Part shown: positions 46,191 through 55,807 of the stretch, in pieces | Numbering within the stretch: position 1 is the stretch's first letter | Layout: each line of letters starts with the position of its first letter | DNA from: Rhodobacter ferrooxidans | Lineage (GTDB): Bacteria > Pseudomonadota > Alphaproteobacteria > Rhodobacterales > Rhodobacteraceae | DNA: 64,000 nt | Reading direction: 5' to 3' | Assembly: GCF_000176015.1 (NCBI RefSeq) | Contig: NZ_ACYY01000005.1 | Coordinates: 1 to 64,000 of the forward strand | Program-made: the position numbers and the translations under genes | Notes under the pieces: model-generated | Databases searched by the model: none | Told to the model about the DNA's origin: nothing | What the model saw: the letters and a program-made list of their open reading frames with translations, nothing else

Positions 46191-47743
46191 TCCAACTCGA
46201 TGGTGCCCGGCGGTTTCGAGGTCACGTCATAGAACACCCGGTTGATCCCCGGCACCTCGTTGATGATGCGGGTCATGGTCTCGCCCAGGAACTCGTGGCT
46301 GAACGGGTAGGTGTCGGCGGTCATGCCATCGACCGACGTCACCGCCCGCAGCGCCACCGCATAGTCATAGGTGCGCCCGTCGCCCATTACGCCGACGGTC
46401 TTCATCGGCAGGATCGCGGCGAAAGCCTGCCAGATCTCGTCATACAGCCCGTGCTTGCGGATCTGGTCGATATAGACCGCATCGGCGCGGCGCAGCAGGT
46501 CCAGCTTTTCAGCCGTGATCTCGCCGGGGCAGCGGATGGCAAGACCCGGGCCGGGGAAGGGGTGGCGGCCGATGAAACTTTGCGGCAGGCCCAACTCGCG
46601 GCCCAAAGCGCGGACCTCGTCCTTGAAGAGCTCGCGCAAGGGTTCCACCAGTTGCATGTTCATGCGGGCAGGCAAGCCGCCGACGTTGTGGTGGCTTTTG
46701 ATGGTGACGCTGGGGCCGCCGGAAAAGCTGACCGATTCGATGACATCGGGATAAAGCGTGCCTTGGGCCAGGAATTCAGCGCCGCCGATGGCCTTGGCGT
46801 GTTTCTCGAACACCTCGATGAACAGCCCGCCGATGATCTTGCGCTTGGTCTCGGGGTCCGACACCCCTTCCAGCTTGCCCAGAAACAGCGCCGATTCGTC
46901 GGCGTGGATCAAGGGCAGGTTGTAATGCTCGCGGAACATCGACACGACCTGTTCGGATTCGTTCAGCCGCATCAGCCCGTGATCGACATAGACGCAGGTC
47001 AACTGATCACCGATCGCCTCGTGGATCAGGATGGCCGCGACCGAGCTGTCCACGCCGCCCGACAGCGCGCAGATCACCCGGCCCTTGCCCACCTGCGCGC
47101 GAATCTTGGCAATCGCGTCGGCGCGGTAGGCGCCCATGGTCCAGTCGCCCTTGAAGCCAGCCATTTCCACGAAATTCTCGTAGAGTTTCGCGCCCTTCGG
47201 GGTGTGATGCACCTCGGGGTGGAACTGCACGGCATAGAAGTGCCGCGACGGGTCGGCGGTGATGGCAAAGGGCGCGTTGGGCGAGGTGCCATAGACCTGA
47301 AAACCGGGGGCGAGGCGCGAGACGTGATCGCCGTGCGACATCCACACCTGCTCGCGCCCGGCCTGGAACCAGCCGTCCAGCAAGGGCGAGGTGGCTTCGG
47401 TCGGCGTCACGAAAGCCCGGCCGAACTCGGCAGTGCCATGGCCGCGTTCGACCAGACCACCCAGGCAATGCATCATCACCTGCTGGCCGTAGCAGATACC
47501 GAGGATCGGCACGCCAAGGGTAAAGGCGGCGGCGGGCGGCATCGGCGCGTTCTCGGCAAACACCGAGGCCGGGCCACCGGAAAAGATGATGGCCTTGGGG
47601 GCAAAGGCGCGCAGGAAAGCGTCGTCCACCTTGTTGAAGGGATGGATCTCGCAATAGACGTTCAGCTCGCGCAGCCGACGCGCGATCAGTTGCGTCACCT
47701 GCGAGCCGAAGTCGATGATCAGAAGGCGGTCATGCTGGGTCAT
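46187..47743 (-). CDS. guaA: GMP synthase (glutamine-hydrolysing)
   Basis: A 518-residue bifunctional enzyme making GMP from XMP. Class I amidotransferase domain (~1-200) with nucleophile ILGICYGQQ and [12 protein letters not shown]-pyrophosphatase domain with P-loop [13 protein letters not shown]-terminal dimerisation domain with HNVGGLP and [12 protein letters not shown]. Length matches bacterial GuaA. The ATG at 47743 gives [19 protein letters not shown]. It heads an operon with the ABM gene. Confidence 0.97.
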   Translation of the reverse strand: MTQHDRLLIIDFGSQVTQLIARRLRELNVYCEIHPFNKVDDAFLRAFAPKAIIFSGGPASVFAENAPMPPAAAFTLGVPILGICYGQQVMMHCLGGLVERGHGTAEFGRAFVTPTEATSPLLDGWFQAGREQVWMSHGDHVSRLAPGFQVYGTSPNAPFAITADPSRHFYAVQFHPEVHHTPKGAKLYENFVEMAGFKGDWTMGAYRADAIAKIRAQVGKGRVICALSGGVDSSVAAILIHEAIGDQLTCVYVDHGLMRLNESEQVVSMFREHYNLPLIHADESALFLGKLEGVSDPETKRKIIGGLFIEVFEKHAKAIGGAEFLAQGTLYPDVIESVSFSGGPSVTIKSHHNVGGLPARMNMQLVEPLRELFKDEVRALGRELGLPQSFIGRHPFPGPGLAIRCPGEITAEKLDLLRRADAVYIDQIRKHGLYDEIWQAFAAILPMKTVGVMGDGRTYDYAVALRAVTSVDGMTADTYPFSHEFLGETMTRIINEVPGINRVFYDVTSKPPGTIELE

Positions 47744-47849
47744 GCCTGTGGCATAAGTTGTGCCGCGCGCAGGCGCAAGAGGCCGGATGCCGCTTGCCAG
47801 CCGGGGCGCGGCGGGCGTAGCCATGCAATATCGGCAACAGGAGGTGGCG

Positions 47850-48707
47850 ATGCGTGGAATGGCAAGGACGGGGATGATCGGGGCCGGGATGGTCGGGGCG
47901 CTGCTGCTGGCGGCGGGGGCGGCGGCGGCGGGCGAAACCGCGCTGGTGCTGGAGGGTGGCATTGCCGCCACGCTGAACCTGCCCGATGGCGTTCCCGCGG
48001 CACCGGCGGTGCTGATGCTGCACGGCTTCGGGTCGTCGCGCGACGAGGTTGGCGGCATGTATGCCCGCGAGGCGGCGGCGCTGGCGGCAAAGGGCGTGGC
48101 CTCGCTGCGCATTGATTTCCACGGCTTTGGCCAAAGCGACGGCGACACCGGCGCCACCACGGTGCCGGGGCAACTGGCCGATGCCGAAGCGGCGCTGGCA
48201 GCCCTTGCCGCGACGCCGGGGGTGGATGGTCAACGCATCGGCGTGCTGGGATTCTCGCTGGGCGGCGGGGTGGCGATGCTGCTGGCCTCCGGGCATCCCG
48301 ATGCGGTGAAGGCGCTGGCCACCTGGTCCTCGGTCGGTGATTTCCACGCCGATTTCCTGGAGGAACTGGGTCAGCCCGCCTTTGACCGCGCCGCCGCCGA
48401 TGGCATCGTCGGGCTGGATCTGGGCTGGCGCACCATCGCGCTGAAGGCCTCGTTCTTCGACACGCTGCAACACCACGACCTGATGGCGGCGCTGGTCTCC
48501 TATCCCGGCCCCTACCTTTCGGTGACCGGCGAGAAGGATTTCGCCGCCACCTACGCGCCGGGCTTTCTGGCCGCCGCCGCCAACCCGATGAAAGAGGCGG
48601 TGATCGTGCCGGGGGGCGACCACATCTATGGCGTGCTGTCCGAAGATCAGAGCATGGCCGAAGGCGTGATTGCCAAGACCGCCGTATGGCTGGCAGGCGC
48701 GCTTTAG
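47850..48707 (+). CDS. Exported alpha/beta hydrolase (dienelactone hydrolase-like)
   Basis: A 285-residue hydrolase with signal segment ([24 protein letters not shown]). Alpha/beta-hydrolase features: [16 protein letters not shown] (oxyanion region), nucleophile elbow [11 protein letters not shown] (about S130), and late GGDHIYG histidine. ATG 47850 has GGAGGTG just upstream; an in-frame ATG 27 bases further upstream lacks this. It is divergent from guaA. The substrate is unknown, probably a periplasmic ester or thioester. Confidence 0.85.
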   Translation: MRGMARTGMIGAGMVGALLLAAGAAAAGETALVLEGGIAATLNLPDGVPAAPAVLMLHGFGSSRDEVGGMYAREAAALAAKGVASLRIDFHGFGQSDGDTGATTVPGQLADAEAALAALAATPGVDGQRIGVLGFSLGGGVAMLLASGHPDAVKALATWSSVGDFHADFLEELGQPAFDRAAADGIVGLDLGWRTIALKASFFDTLQHHDLMAALVSYPGPYLSVTGEKDFAATYAPGFLAAAANPMKEAVIVPGGDHIYGVLSEDQSMAEGVIAKTAVWLAGAL

Positions 48708-48836
48708 CCTTCTGCCGCCTGCCACGGCCCGCCACCGCCCGAATGTCGTTTTCGCAACCAAACAGCCGCAAATCCGACACACGCGGGCGGACGGTGCGGC
48801 TATCAGCGGGGGACACGCCATGGAAGGACGATGCGG

Positions 48837-50390
48837 ATGAGTGATGTTGCCGAACCAACTTCTGGCCGCCGGGTGCGCGGTGGTGGCGGGGCGTCGCGGC
48901 GGGCCGAACGTACCGCGGTCAGTTTCGACACCGCGCGCTTCATCACCCGCAACATTCCGAACTTCGAGATCCTGAACGCCGAGGCTTTGGAGATCATCGA
49001 ATGGAACGCCGATACCGTGCTGGAGGAAGTCGGTGTCAACTTCCTTGAAAACCCCGGCGCATTGGCCTTGTGGCGGGCGGCAGGCGCCGATGTGAAGGGC
49101 GAGCGGGTGCATATTCCGCGCGGCCTTGCCCGCAAGCTGTGCGCCACAGCCCCTTCGGCCTTCACCCAGCACGCCCGCAATCCGGCGCGCAATGTCGAGG
49201 TCGGCGGCCGCAATCTGGTGCTGGCGCCGGTCTATGGCCCGCCCTTCGTGCGCGATCAGTCAGGCGGGCGGCGCTATGCCACCATGGCTGATTTCCGCAA
49301 TTTCGTGAAGCTGGGCTACATGTCGAAATGGCTGCACCACTCGGGTGGCACGGTCTGCGAGCCGACCGACGTGCCGGTGAACAAGCGGCATCTGGACATG
49401 CTGCACGCGCATATGACGCTTTCCGACAAGCCCTACATGGGGTCGGTGACCGAACCGGTTCGGGCGGCGGATTCGGTCGAGATGTCGAAGATCCTGTTCG
49501 GTGCCGATTTCGTCGATCAGCACACGGTGATGACCAGCCTGATCAACATCAACAGCCCGCTGACCTTTGATTCGACGATGATGGGGGCGCTGGAGGTTTA
49601 TGCCCGCGCTGGCCAGGCGGCGATCATCTCGCCCTTCATCGTCGGGGGCGCGATGGCGCCGGTGACGGTGGCGGGGACGCTGACGCAGGTGCTGGCCGAA
49701 GTGCTGGCCGGGGTGGCCTACAGCCAGTTGGTGCGCCCCGGTGCGCCGGTGATCTTTGGCGCCTTCGTGACCTCGATCGACATGAACTCGGGTGCGCCGA
49801 CGTTTGGCACGCCCGAGGCCGCGCATATCACCTATGGCGCCGGGCAGTTGGCGCGGCGGCTGGGCTTGCCCTATCGCTCGGGTGGCAGTTTCTGCGGCTC
49901 GAAACTGCCGGATGCACAGGCGGCCTACGAGACCGCGAACAGCCTGAACATGGCGCTGCTGGCCGGGGTGAACTTCATGCTGCACGCCTGTGGCTGGCTG
50001 GAGGGCGGGCTGGTGTCGTCCTACGAGAAGTTCGTGATGGACGCCGACCAGTTGGGTTGCCTGCATCATCTGGCGCAGGGCGTGATGATGGATGCCAACG
50101 GCCAGGGCATGGATGCGATCCGCGAGGTCGGCCCCGGCGGGCATTATCTGGGCTGCGAGCACACGCAAGCCAACTTCAAGACCGCGTTCTGGCGCAGCGA
50201 CCTGTTCGACTACAAGCCGTTCGAGACCTGGGACGAGGAGGGTGCGCGCGACACCGAGACGCTCGCGGCGGAACGGGTGACCAAGATGCTGGGCGACTAC
50301 CAGCAGCCCGATCTGGACCCGGGTGTGGCCGAGGCCTTGGCCGACTATGTGGCGCGCAAGAAGGCGGCGGAGCCGGACGCCTTCATCTGA
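48837..50390 (+). CDS. MttB-like (trimethylamine methyltransferase family) protein, non-pyrrolysine
   Basis: A 517-residue member of the trimethylamine:corrinoid methyltransferase family. The N-terminus is a basic tail (SGRRVRGGGGASRRAERTAVSFDTARF), then the TIM-barrel region NFEILNAEALEIIEWNADTVLEEVGVNF and GLPYRSGGSFCGSKLPDAQAAYE. No in-frame TAG interrupts it, so it belongs to the non-pyrrolysine group, some members of which demethylate glycine betaine. No corrinoid protein is encoded nearby. ATG 48837 is preferred over 48831 by ribosome-site spacing (GGAAGG). A terminator follows. Substrate unknown. Confidence 0.88.
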   Translation: MSDVAEPTSGRRVRGGGGASRRAERTAVSFDTARFITRNIPNFEILNAEALEIIEWNADTVLEEVGVNFLENPGALALWRAAGADVKGERVHIPRGLARKLCATAPSAFTQHARNPARNVEVGGRNLVLAPVYGPPFVRDQSGGRRYATMADFRNFVKLGYMSKWLHHSGGTVCEPTDVPVNKRHLDMLHAHMTLSDKPYMGSVTEPVRAADSVEMSKILFGADFVDQHTVMTSLININSPLTFDSTMMGALEVYARAGQAAIISPFIVGGAMAPVTVAGTLTQVLAEVLAGVAYSQLVRPGAPVIFGAFVTSIDMNSGAPTFGTPEAAHITYGAGQLARRLGLPYRSGGSFCGSKLPDAQAAYETANSLNMALLAGVNFMLHACGWLEGGLVSSYEKFVMDADQLGCLHHLAQGVMMDANGQGMDAIREVGPGGHYLGCEHTQANFKTAFWRSDLFDYKPFETWDEEGARDTETLAAERVTKMLGDYQQPDLDPGVAEALADYVARKKAAEPDAFI

Positions 50391-50436
50391 GTGTTGCGCA
50401 TCCGGCAACAGTAATTGTTTCGGAATCAGACACAGC

Positions 50437-50462
50437 AAGGGGCCGCCATCGCGGCCCCTTTT
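50437..50462 (+). terminator. Rho-independent terminator after the MttB-like gene
   Basis: AAGGGGCCGC (50437-50446), loop CATC, GCGGCCCCTT (50451-50460), then TT. It also sits four bases before the stop of the converging DUF6477 gene. Confidence 0.82.
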
Positions 50463-50465
50463 GCG

Positions 50466-50756
50466 TTACCCCCGCACCTCGCGCCCCAGCAGCCGGGCCT
50501 CGGCCATCAGCGCGATCAGCACCTCGACATGGCGCGACAGCGAATAGCCCAGATCGCCGGAACGGCGGGTGTCTTCCAGCCGTTCCTCTTCGCAAAACAG
50601 CTTTGGCAGGGCGGATTCCGGGGTTGCCGGGGTCTGCGCGTCGATCAGACGCTTCAGATCGCGGTCGCGGCGGTAGTCGGCCATGCCGAAACGGGCGGCA
50701 CGGATCAACAAGCGCGGACGGCGCAGGTCGGCAAGCAGGGCGCGGAAATCGGTCAT
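50466..50756 (-). CDS. Conserved Rhodobacterales protein (DUF6477)
   Basis: A 96-residue protein beginning MTDFRALLADLRRPRLLIRAARFGMADYRRDRDLKRL, a family I recall as DUF6477 in Rhodobacterales. It is helical, basic and probably cytosolic; function unknown. The ATG at 50756 has AGGAGAG upstream. It is divergent from the DUF6456 helix-turn-helix gene 220 bases away; both belong to small families found together in this order. Confidence 0.78.
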   Translation of the reverse strand: MTDFRALLADLRRPRLLIRAARFGMADYRRDRDLKRLIDAQTPATPESALPKLFCEEERLEDTRRSGDLGYSLSRHVEVLIALMAEARLLGREVRG

Positions 50757-50975
50757 GGCAACTCTCCTGAACAAGATTTCGCCACAATGCACCGGCGCAA
50801 CCGGTCGTTGCACCCGAGCCTGATTCAGCGCGCGGAGGTTTCTCATTTGTTTAGGTTTTAGAAACAATTATCAACGAAAGACGCATTATTAACGAACTGC
50901 TAACGAATGCCACTCAGGGTTGCCTTCGTCCATGGCTGGACAAAGTGCCACCGGGGGGCAGCACGGGAAGATACG

Positions 50976-52109
50976 ATGACACCGAACCTGAGTGCCAACC
51001 CCACCCTGCCGGACTGGCTGCCCGAAGCGGTGCGGCTGTATCTGGATCACACCGAGGAAGGGCTGAGCTTGCGGGCTCTGGCGCGCCGCGAAGGCTGCCA
51101 TGCCTCGACCGTGATGCGCCAGGTGCGCCGCTACGAGAACCGCCGCGACGACCCGTTGGTCGACGAGGCGCTGGCGGCCCTCGGGCAGGTGCCGCGCGCG
51201 AAAACAGCTTTTCCAGCCAGCAAGAAGGACGCCTCTGACATGACGGCACCGATCCGCACGCCTGTGACCCAACCGGGTCTTCCCCTCGACGAAGCCGGCA
51301 TTGCCCGCGAGGCGCGACGGGTGTTGCGGCGTTTGGCTGAACCCGGGGCGGTGCTGGCGATTGCCGCCGACATGGACAAGGCGGCGGTGCTGCGGGCGTT
51401 GCCCGACGGCAAGATGGCGCAGACCGCGGTGGTGGACCGGGCGGCGGCGCAGGCCTTCGCGCTGAAGGACTGGATCGCCTGTCGCAAGACCGGGCGGATT
51501 GCGACCTACGAGATCACGCCGGCCGGGCGGGCGGCGCTGAAGCGGATGATCGACGAGGCCGACCGGGCGCGGATGGGCATGTCGGAGGCGGCGACGCCGT
51601 TCGGTGACCAGCACCGGGTCTGGGGCGAGCGCGAAGTCGGTGGCGAGGACGGGCGGCGGCGGCTGCGCTACAACATGGCCGAAAGCCCGGTGGCGGTGCT
51701 GGCGCGGCGGCGCGACAAGGACGGGCGGCTGTTTCTGGAGCCGGAACTGGCCGACGCCGCCGAGCGGTTGCGCGAGGATTTCGAACTGGCGCAGATGGGG
51801 CCGCGGGTGGCGCAGAACTGGGACCGGTTTCTGACCGGCGGCGACCGTGGCGGCTTTCGTGCCGATGCCGGCAAGGCCGAGGGGCCGACTGCGGCGCGCG
51901 ACCGGGTGGCCGCGGCGCTGCGCGATCTGGGGCCGGGGCTGGGGGATATGGTGCTGCGCTGCTGCTGCTTTCTGGAGGGACTGGAGGTGGCGGAAAAGCG
52001 CATGGGCTGGTCGGCGCGTTCCGGCAAGATCGTGCTGCGCATCGCCTTGCAGCGGTTGCGGCGGCATTGTGACGAGAAATACGGGCGGTCAGGGCCGCTT
52101 ATTGGGTGA
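50976..52109 (+). CDS. Helix-turn-helix protein (DUF6456 family)
   Basis: A 377-residue protein. Residues ~15-65 form a helix-turn-helix-like region (LYLDHTEEGLSLRALARREGCHASTVMRQVRRYENRRDDP). The C-terminal half (FGDQHRVWGEREVGGEDG..., VAQNWDRFLTGG, CFLEGLEVAEKRMGWSARSGKIVLRIALQRLRRH) is the DUF6456 domain. Alphaproteobacterial members are thought to be DNA-binding regulators; target genes are unknown. ATG 50976 chosen because similarity starts nearby. The gene is followed by 343 bases of repeat-rich intergenic DNA. Confidence 0.82.
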   Translation: MTPNLSANPTLPDWLPEAVRLYLDHTEEGLSLRALARREGCHASTVMRQVRRYENRRDDPLVDEALAALGQVPRAKTAFPASKKDASDMTAPIRTPVTQPGLPLDEAGIAREARRVLRRLAEPGAVLAIAADMDKAAVLRALPDGKMAQTAVVDRAAAQAFALKDWIACRKTGRIATYEITPAGRAALKRMIDEADRARMGMSEAATPFGDQHRVWGEREVGGEDGRRRLRYNMAESPVAVLARRRDKDGRLFLEPELADAAERLREDFELAQMGPRVAQNWDRFLTGGDRGGFRADAGKAEGPTAARDRVAAALRDLGPGLGDMVLRCCCFLEGLEVAEKRMGWSARSGKIVLRIALQRLRRHCDEKYGRSGPLIG

Positions 52110-52135
52110 GGCATGGTCCCGGCCAACGGCCGGGA

Positions 52136-52396
52136 GAAAACGCTCCAGTGGAGCGTTTTCAATGCCGAACGCGCGGGGCCACTGCACCGCGCCGGATGGG
52201 CGGGACAGGAAAAGCTCACTGGAGCGTTTTCAGCAGCGAACGGGCGCGCACACCTGCGCGCCCCGGCAGGCGCGAAGTGCCGAACGCGCGGGGCCACCGC
52301 ACCGCGCCGGACTCTCCGCCAAAGCCGGGGGGCCAGCCCCCAGCCCGGCCACGGGTCGGGCGTTCGTCGCTGAAAACCTTCCACCGGAAGGTTTTC
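52136..52396. repeat. Palindromes and a 34-bp direct repeat
   Basis: Three related palindromes (GAAAACGCTCC-AGT-GGAGCGTTTTC at 52136-52160; a degenerate copy at 52209-52231; GAAAACCTTCC-ACC-GGAAGGTTTTC at 52372-52396) surround a 34-bp direct repeat (52163-52196 and 52278-52311, one mismatch). No gene is seen in the 343-bp gap 52110-52452. The first palindrome could terminate the preceding gene. Confidence 0.75.
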
Positions 52397-52408
52397 CGGG
52401 CGCGTCTC

Positions 52409-52438
52409 ACCCCCCGGGATACTTTTGCAGAGAAGAAA
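52409..52438 (+). repeat. Partial copy of the G-rich intergenic repeat
   Basis: CACCCCCCGGGATACTTTTG resembles the tail of the two-hairpin element seen at 8263-8322 (CACCCCCCGAGGATATTTTC). The hairpin part is missing here. Confidence 0.5.
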
Positions 52439-52452
52439 CCAACCCGGCGGTT

Positions 52453-53016
52453 TCACCCGCGCAATCCGCCCGCCGCCAGTCCCAGCGACAGCACTGCCAG
52501 CCACAGTGCGGCGCCTCGGCGCAAGACCGGCGGCAGGTGGGCGTGGCGGCTGGGCAGGGCTGCCCCCAGTGCCACCCAAAGCGTCGACGTGGCGGTGACC
52601 GCCAGCGCCAGGGCGGCGGCGGCGAGGCTCAGGCCAGCGGTAGTGTCAGGCAGCAGCACCAATCCCAGCACGAAGGTCTTCGGGTTCAGGCAAGTGGTGA
52701 TGAAGATATTGGCCGGGGTGACGGCGCGGGTTTCCGTTCCCGCCTCGGGCAGGCGCCACAGCCGCAGCGCCAGCAGCATCACCCAGGCGGCGGCGATCAG
52801 GCCCAGCAGCAGCCGCAGGCCGGGCAGGGCGGCCAGCAGGCTTTCGCCGATAACGGCCAGCGGCAGCACCACCAGCAGATAGGCCAGCACCGCCAGCGGG
52901 ATCAGCCGCAGCGCCCGCGCACCGCCCGAGGCCCCCGCCAACGCCAGCAGGGTGTTGGTCGGGCCGGGCGTCAGCAGCAGGGCAAAGCTGGCAAGGGCAG
53001 TCTCGACAAGGGTCAT
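52453..53016 (-). CDS. LysE family amino-acid exporter
   Basis: A 187-residue inner-membrane protein with about six hydrophobic helices. The start ETALASFALLLTPGPTNTLLALAGASG carries the LysE/RhtB signature TPGPxN, and FITTCLNPKTFVLGLVL is the second conserved NPK region. LysE-type carriers export amino acids or related compounds by proton exchange. The substrate is unknown. It converges with nothing close and is followed by the peroxiredoxin gene's terminator upstream on the same strand. Confidence 0.9.
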   Translation of the reverse strand: MTLVETALASFALLLTPGPTNTLLALAGASGGARALRLIPLAVLAYLLVVLPLAVIGESLLAALPGLRLLLGLIAAAWVMLLALRLWRLPEAGTETRAVTPANIFITTCLNPKTFVLGLVLLPDTTAGLSLAAAALALAVTATSTLWVALGAALPSRHAHLPPVLRRGAALWLAVLSLGLAAGGLRG

Positions 53017-53090
53017 GTTGGCCTTTCCCGGGGTGCCCTGCCGTTATGACGGCCAAGGCCGGGCAGATCAAGGCACAGGCGTGGCCCATG

Positions 53091-53114
53091 AAAAAGGGGG
53101 GCCGCAAGCCCCCC
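53091..53114 (-). terminator. Terminator after the peroxiredoxin gene
   Basis: On the minus strand GGGGGGC, loop TTGCG, GCCCCCC and TTTTT (plus-strand 53091-53114), 18 bases after the peroxiredoxin stop. It isolates this gene from the LysE gene. Confidence 0.85.
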
Positions 53115-53132
53115 GATTGCCGTGGTCCGATT

Positions 53133-53681
53133 TCAGGCGGCAGCGCCCTGCGCCGCGGCCCGCAGCCAGCCCAGCACGGTGTCGGGCGAGGACACGCCGT
53201 AGGGGTCGGCTTCATGGTTGTCGGCCAGCCCCGGCTCCTCGAACCAGGCCTCGACCACGCCATCGCGCACCACGGCGGCATAACGCCAGCTGCGCAGACC
53301 AAAGCCAAGGTTGTCCTTGCGCACCAGCATGCCCACGCGGCGGGTGAAGGCGCCCGAGCCATCCGGGATCACCTGCACGTTTTTAAGGCCTTGCGCCTTG
53401 GCCCACTGGTTCATCACGAAAGCGTCGTTGACCGACAGGCAGTAGATCGCGTCGATGCCGAGGGCCGCGAAATCGTCAAACCCCTTCTCGAACCCCGGCA
53501 GTTGGTAGGTCGAGCAGGTGGGCGTAAAGGCGCCGGGCAGCGCGAACAGCACCACGCGCTTGCCGCCGAAATAATCGGCGGTGGTCATGTCTTGCCACCG
53601 GTAGGGGTTCGGCCCGGCGATGCTGTCGTCGCGCACGCGGGTCTGGAAGGTGACATCGGGAAGTCTTGCACCGGGTATCAT
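53133..53681 (-). CDS. Peroxiredoxin (Prx5/AhpE-type)
   Basis: A 182-residue thiol peroxidase. The peroxidatic cysteine sits in the signature PGAFTPTCSTYQLPGF (about C56); VVLFALPGAF and LSVNDAFVMNQWAKA are the flanking conserved regions of the Prx5 group. It reduces hydroperoxides, often with glutathione/glutaredoxin. A resolving cysteine is not obvious, which is common for 1-Cys Prx5 members. Monocistronic. Confidence 0.93.
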   Translation of the reverse strand: MIPGARLPDVTFQTRVRDDSIAGPNPYRWQDMTTADYFGGKRVVLFALPGAFTPTCSTYQLPGFEKGFDDFAALGIDAIYCLSVNDAFVMNQWAKAQGLKNVQVIPDGSGAFTRRVGMLVRKDNLGFGLRSWRYAAVVRDGVVEAWFEEPGLADNHEADPYGVSSPDTVLGWLRAAAQGAAA

Positions 53682-53765
53682 GGCGGTCCTCTGAACGGGT
53701 TGCGAAATTTCGGCTCTCGCTACTGCGCGCGCCCAACCCGGTCAATGGTCAGCGACAAGGATGCA

Positions 53766-53797
53766 GGCAGGCGGGAGGTTTTTCCCGCCCGCCTGCC
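53766..53797 (-). terminator. Possible terminator after aqpZ
   Basis: GGCAGGCGGG (53766-53775) pairs perfectly with CCCGCCTGCC (53788-53797) around a 12-base loop. No strong T run follows, so confidence is moderate. Confidence 0.45.
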
Positions 53798-53838
53798 TGA
53801 TAATGCGCCATGCGCCTGCGGTTGCGGCACCTGCCGGT

Positions 53839-54525
53839 TTAATCGGCCGCGCGGGTGACGCCTGCCCGGTAAAGCAGACCCGCCAGCGCTCCGCCCGCCA
53901 GCGGCGCCAGGATGAACACCCAAAGATCGGCCAGTGCCTTGCCACCGACAAACACCGCCGGCCCCAGCGACCGCGCCGGGTTCACCGAAACCCCGGTGAC
54001 ATTGATGCCGACCAGATGGATGCCCGCCAGCGTCAGCCCGATGGCCAGCCCGGCAAAACCCGCGGGCGCCCCGGCCCCGGTGGCACCAAGGATCACCGTC
54101 ACGAACAGAAAGGTCATCACCGCTTCGAACAGCAGCGCCGAGGCCAGCGAATACTCGCCCAGGTAGCCCTCGCCGTAGCCGTTCTGGCCCAGACCGTTGA
54201 CCGCCACCGAATAGTCGGCCTTGCCCGAGGCGATCACCAGCAACAGACCCGCGGCAATCACCGCCCCCAGACATTGCGCCACGGCATAGCCGACAAACTC
54301 GCCCGCCCGCATCCGCCCGGCCAGAAGCATGCCCAGCGACACCGCCGGATTGAGATGCGCCCCCGAAATCGCGCCCAGGCCATAGGCGGCGGCGACAATC
54401 GACACCCCGAAGGCCAGCGCGATGCCGGTCATGCCGATCTGCGGCCCCATCAGCACCGCCGCCCCACAGCCGAACAGCACCAGGATCAATGTCCCCAGCG
54501 CCTCGGCGATCAGTTTCCTGCTCAT
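53839..54525 (-). CDS. aqpZ: Aquaporin Z
   Basis: A 228-residue water channel of the inner membrane with six helices and two NPA half-helices: HLNPAVS (N59) and SVNPARS (N182). The selectivity filter residues align as F39, H170 and R185, the pattern of water-specific AqpZ rather than GlpF. N-terminal MSRKLIAEALGTLILVLFGCG is typical. ATG 54525 chosen; longer frame unsupported. It is divergent from lipA across 112 bases. Confidence 0.94.
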   Translation of the reverse strand: MSRKLIAEALGTLILVLFGCGAAVLMGPQIGMTGIALAFGVSIVAAAYGLGAISGAHLNPAVSLGMLLAGRMRAGEFVGYAVAQCLGAVIAAGLLLVIASGKADYSVAVNGLGQNGYGEGYLGEYSLASALLFEAVMTFLFVTVILGATGAGAPAGFAGLAIGLTLAGIHLVGINVTGVSVNPARSLGPAVFVGGKALADLWVFILAPLAGGALAGLLYRAGVTRAAD

Positions 54526-54637
54526 GTTCCCTCCGATCAAATGACTGTGCCCAAGGGCCCGCCGCTGCCTGCGTCGGTTGCCTTCGTGGCCCCGAAAGCC
54601 TATGAACGGCGGGATCAAGCCGTAAGGGGAAAATCCG

Positions 54638-55588
54638 TTGCGCGACATCAGACTGCCCGAAGACCGCCATCCCGAAAAGGCGCATCGCCCCGACAATCCG
54701 CAGCCGAAAAAGCCAAGCTGGATCCGGGTGAAGGCGCCAACCTCGGAAGGCTACCGCGAGACCCGCGACATCCTGCGGGCGGGAAAACTGGTGACGGTCT
54801 GCGAAGAGGCAGGCTGCCCGAACGTCGGCGAGTGCTGGTCGGCGCGGCATGCCACCATGATGATCATGGGCGATATCTGCACGCGCGGCTGTTCATTCTG
54901 CAACATCGCCACCGGCAAGCCGCAGGCGCTTGACAGCTTTGAACCCGGTCGCGTCGCCCATGCGGTGGCGACACTGGGGCTGAAGCATGTGGTGATCACC
55001 TCGGTCGATCGCGACGATCTGGAGGATGGCGGCGCCGAACATTTCGCCCAGACCATCCGCGCCATCCGCCACCGGGCGCCTGGCACGACCATCGAGGTGC
55101 TGACGCCGGATTTCCTGAAATGCGCCCCTGCCGCGCTGGAAACCGTGGTCGAGGCGCGGCCAGACGTGTTCAACCACAACCTGGAAACCGTGCCCGGGCT
55201 GTACCCGACGGTGCGCCCCGGCGCGCGCTATTTCCACAGCCTGCGGCTCTTGCAACGGGTCAAGGAGCTTGATTCCACCCTGTTCACCAAATCCGGCATC
55301 ATGGTGGGGCTGGGCGAGGACCGGCAGGGGGTGGGCCAAGTGATGGACGACATGCGCGCCGCCGACATCGACTTTCTGACCATCGGCCAATACCTGCAAC
55401 CGACGCCCAAGCACCACGCCGTCGAACGCTTCGTGACGCCCGAGGAGTTCGAAGGCTACAGCAAGGCGGCCTATGGCAAGGGCTTCCTGATGGTCTCGGC
55501 CACGCCGCTGACCCGCTCCAGCTATCACGCCGGCGCCGATTTCGCCCGGCTTCGCGCCGCCCGGCTGGAGAAACTCGGGCGCGCCTGA
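54638..55588 (+). CDS. lipA: Lipoyl synthase
   Basis: A 316-residue radical-SAM enzyme that inserts two sulfurs into octanoyl-lipoyl domains. It has the auxiliary cluster [12 protein letters not shown] and the radical-SAM cluster [13 protein letters not shown]; the C-terminal serine motif is in PLTRSSYHA. Start: TTG at 54638 has AAGGGGA eight bases upstream and gives [18 protein letters not shown], matching the conserved Rhodobacter start; no ATG fits. lipB is not adjacent. The 219-bp gap downstream holds repeat copy B and a large hairpin. Confidence 0.96.
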   Translation: MRDIRLPEDRHPEKAHRPDNPQPKKPSWIRVKAPTSEGYRETRDILRAGKLVTVCEEAGCPNVGECWSARHATMMIMGDICTRGCSFCNIATGKPQALDSFEPGRVAHAVATLGLKHVVITSVDRDDLEDGGAEHFAQTIRAIRHRAPGTTIEVLTPDFLKCAPAALETVVEARPDVFNHNLETVPGLYPTVRPGARYFHSLRLLQRVKELDSTLFTKSGIMVGLGEDRQGVGQVMDDMRAADIDFLTIGQYLQPTPKHHAVERFVTPEEFEGYSKAAYGKGFLMVSATPLTRSSYHAGADFARLRAARLEKLGRA

Positions 55589-55602
55589 GCCTTTCGGCTT
55601 CA

Positions 55603-55664
55603 CCTTTGGGAAAATATCCTCGGGGGGTGAGGTGCGGCGCACCGAGGGGGGCAGACAGCCCCCC
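55603..55664 (-). repeat. G-rich two-hairpin intergenic repeat, copy B (inverted)
   Basis: Read on the minus strand: GGGGGGC-TGTCT-GCCCCCC, CTC, a hairpin GGTGC-GCC-GCACC, then CACCCCCCGAGGATATTTTC and CAAAG. It matches copy A at 8263-8322 except that the second stem is a different sequence with preserved pairing. Confidence 0.85.
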
Positions 55665-55682
55665 TTCCTTTCCGTCAGGCGA

Positions 55683-55717
55683 GCCGCCCTCAGGGGCATC
55701 GAGCCCCCTCGGGCGGC
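55683..55717. other. Large intergenic hairpin after lipA
   Basis: GCCGCCC (55683-) pairs with GGGCGGC (-55717), with an inner GGGG/CCCC stem around CATCGAG. Possible terminator or repeat fragment in the lipA-cytochrome gap; no gene is seen there. Confidence 0.5.
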
Positions 55718-55807
55718 GCTGTCGCGGATCAACGCATCAAAGCCTGTGATGCGGCAGGGCAGGGACGCTCCGCGGGGGATATTTGAGCAAAGGTGAAAGC
55801 CCCGGGG

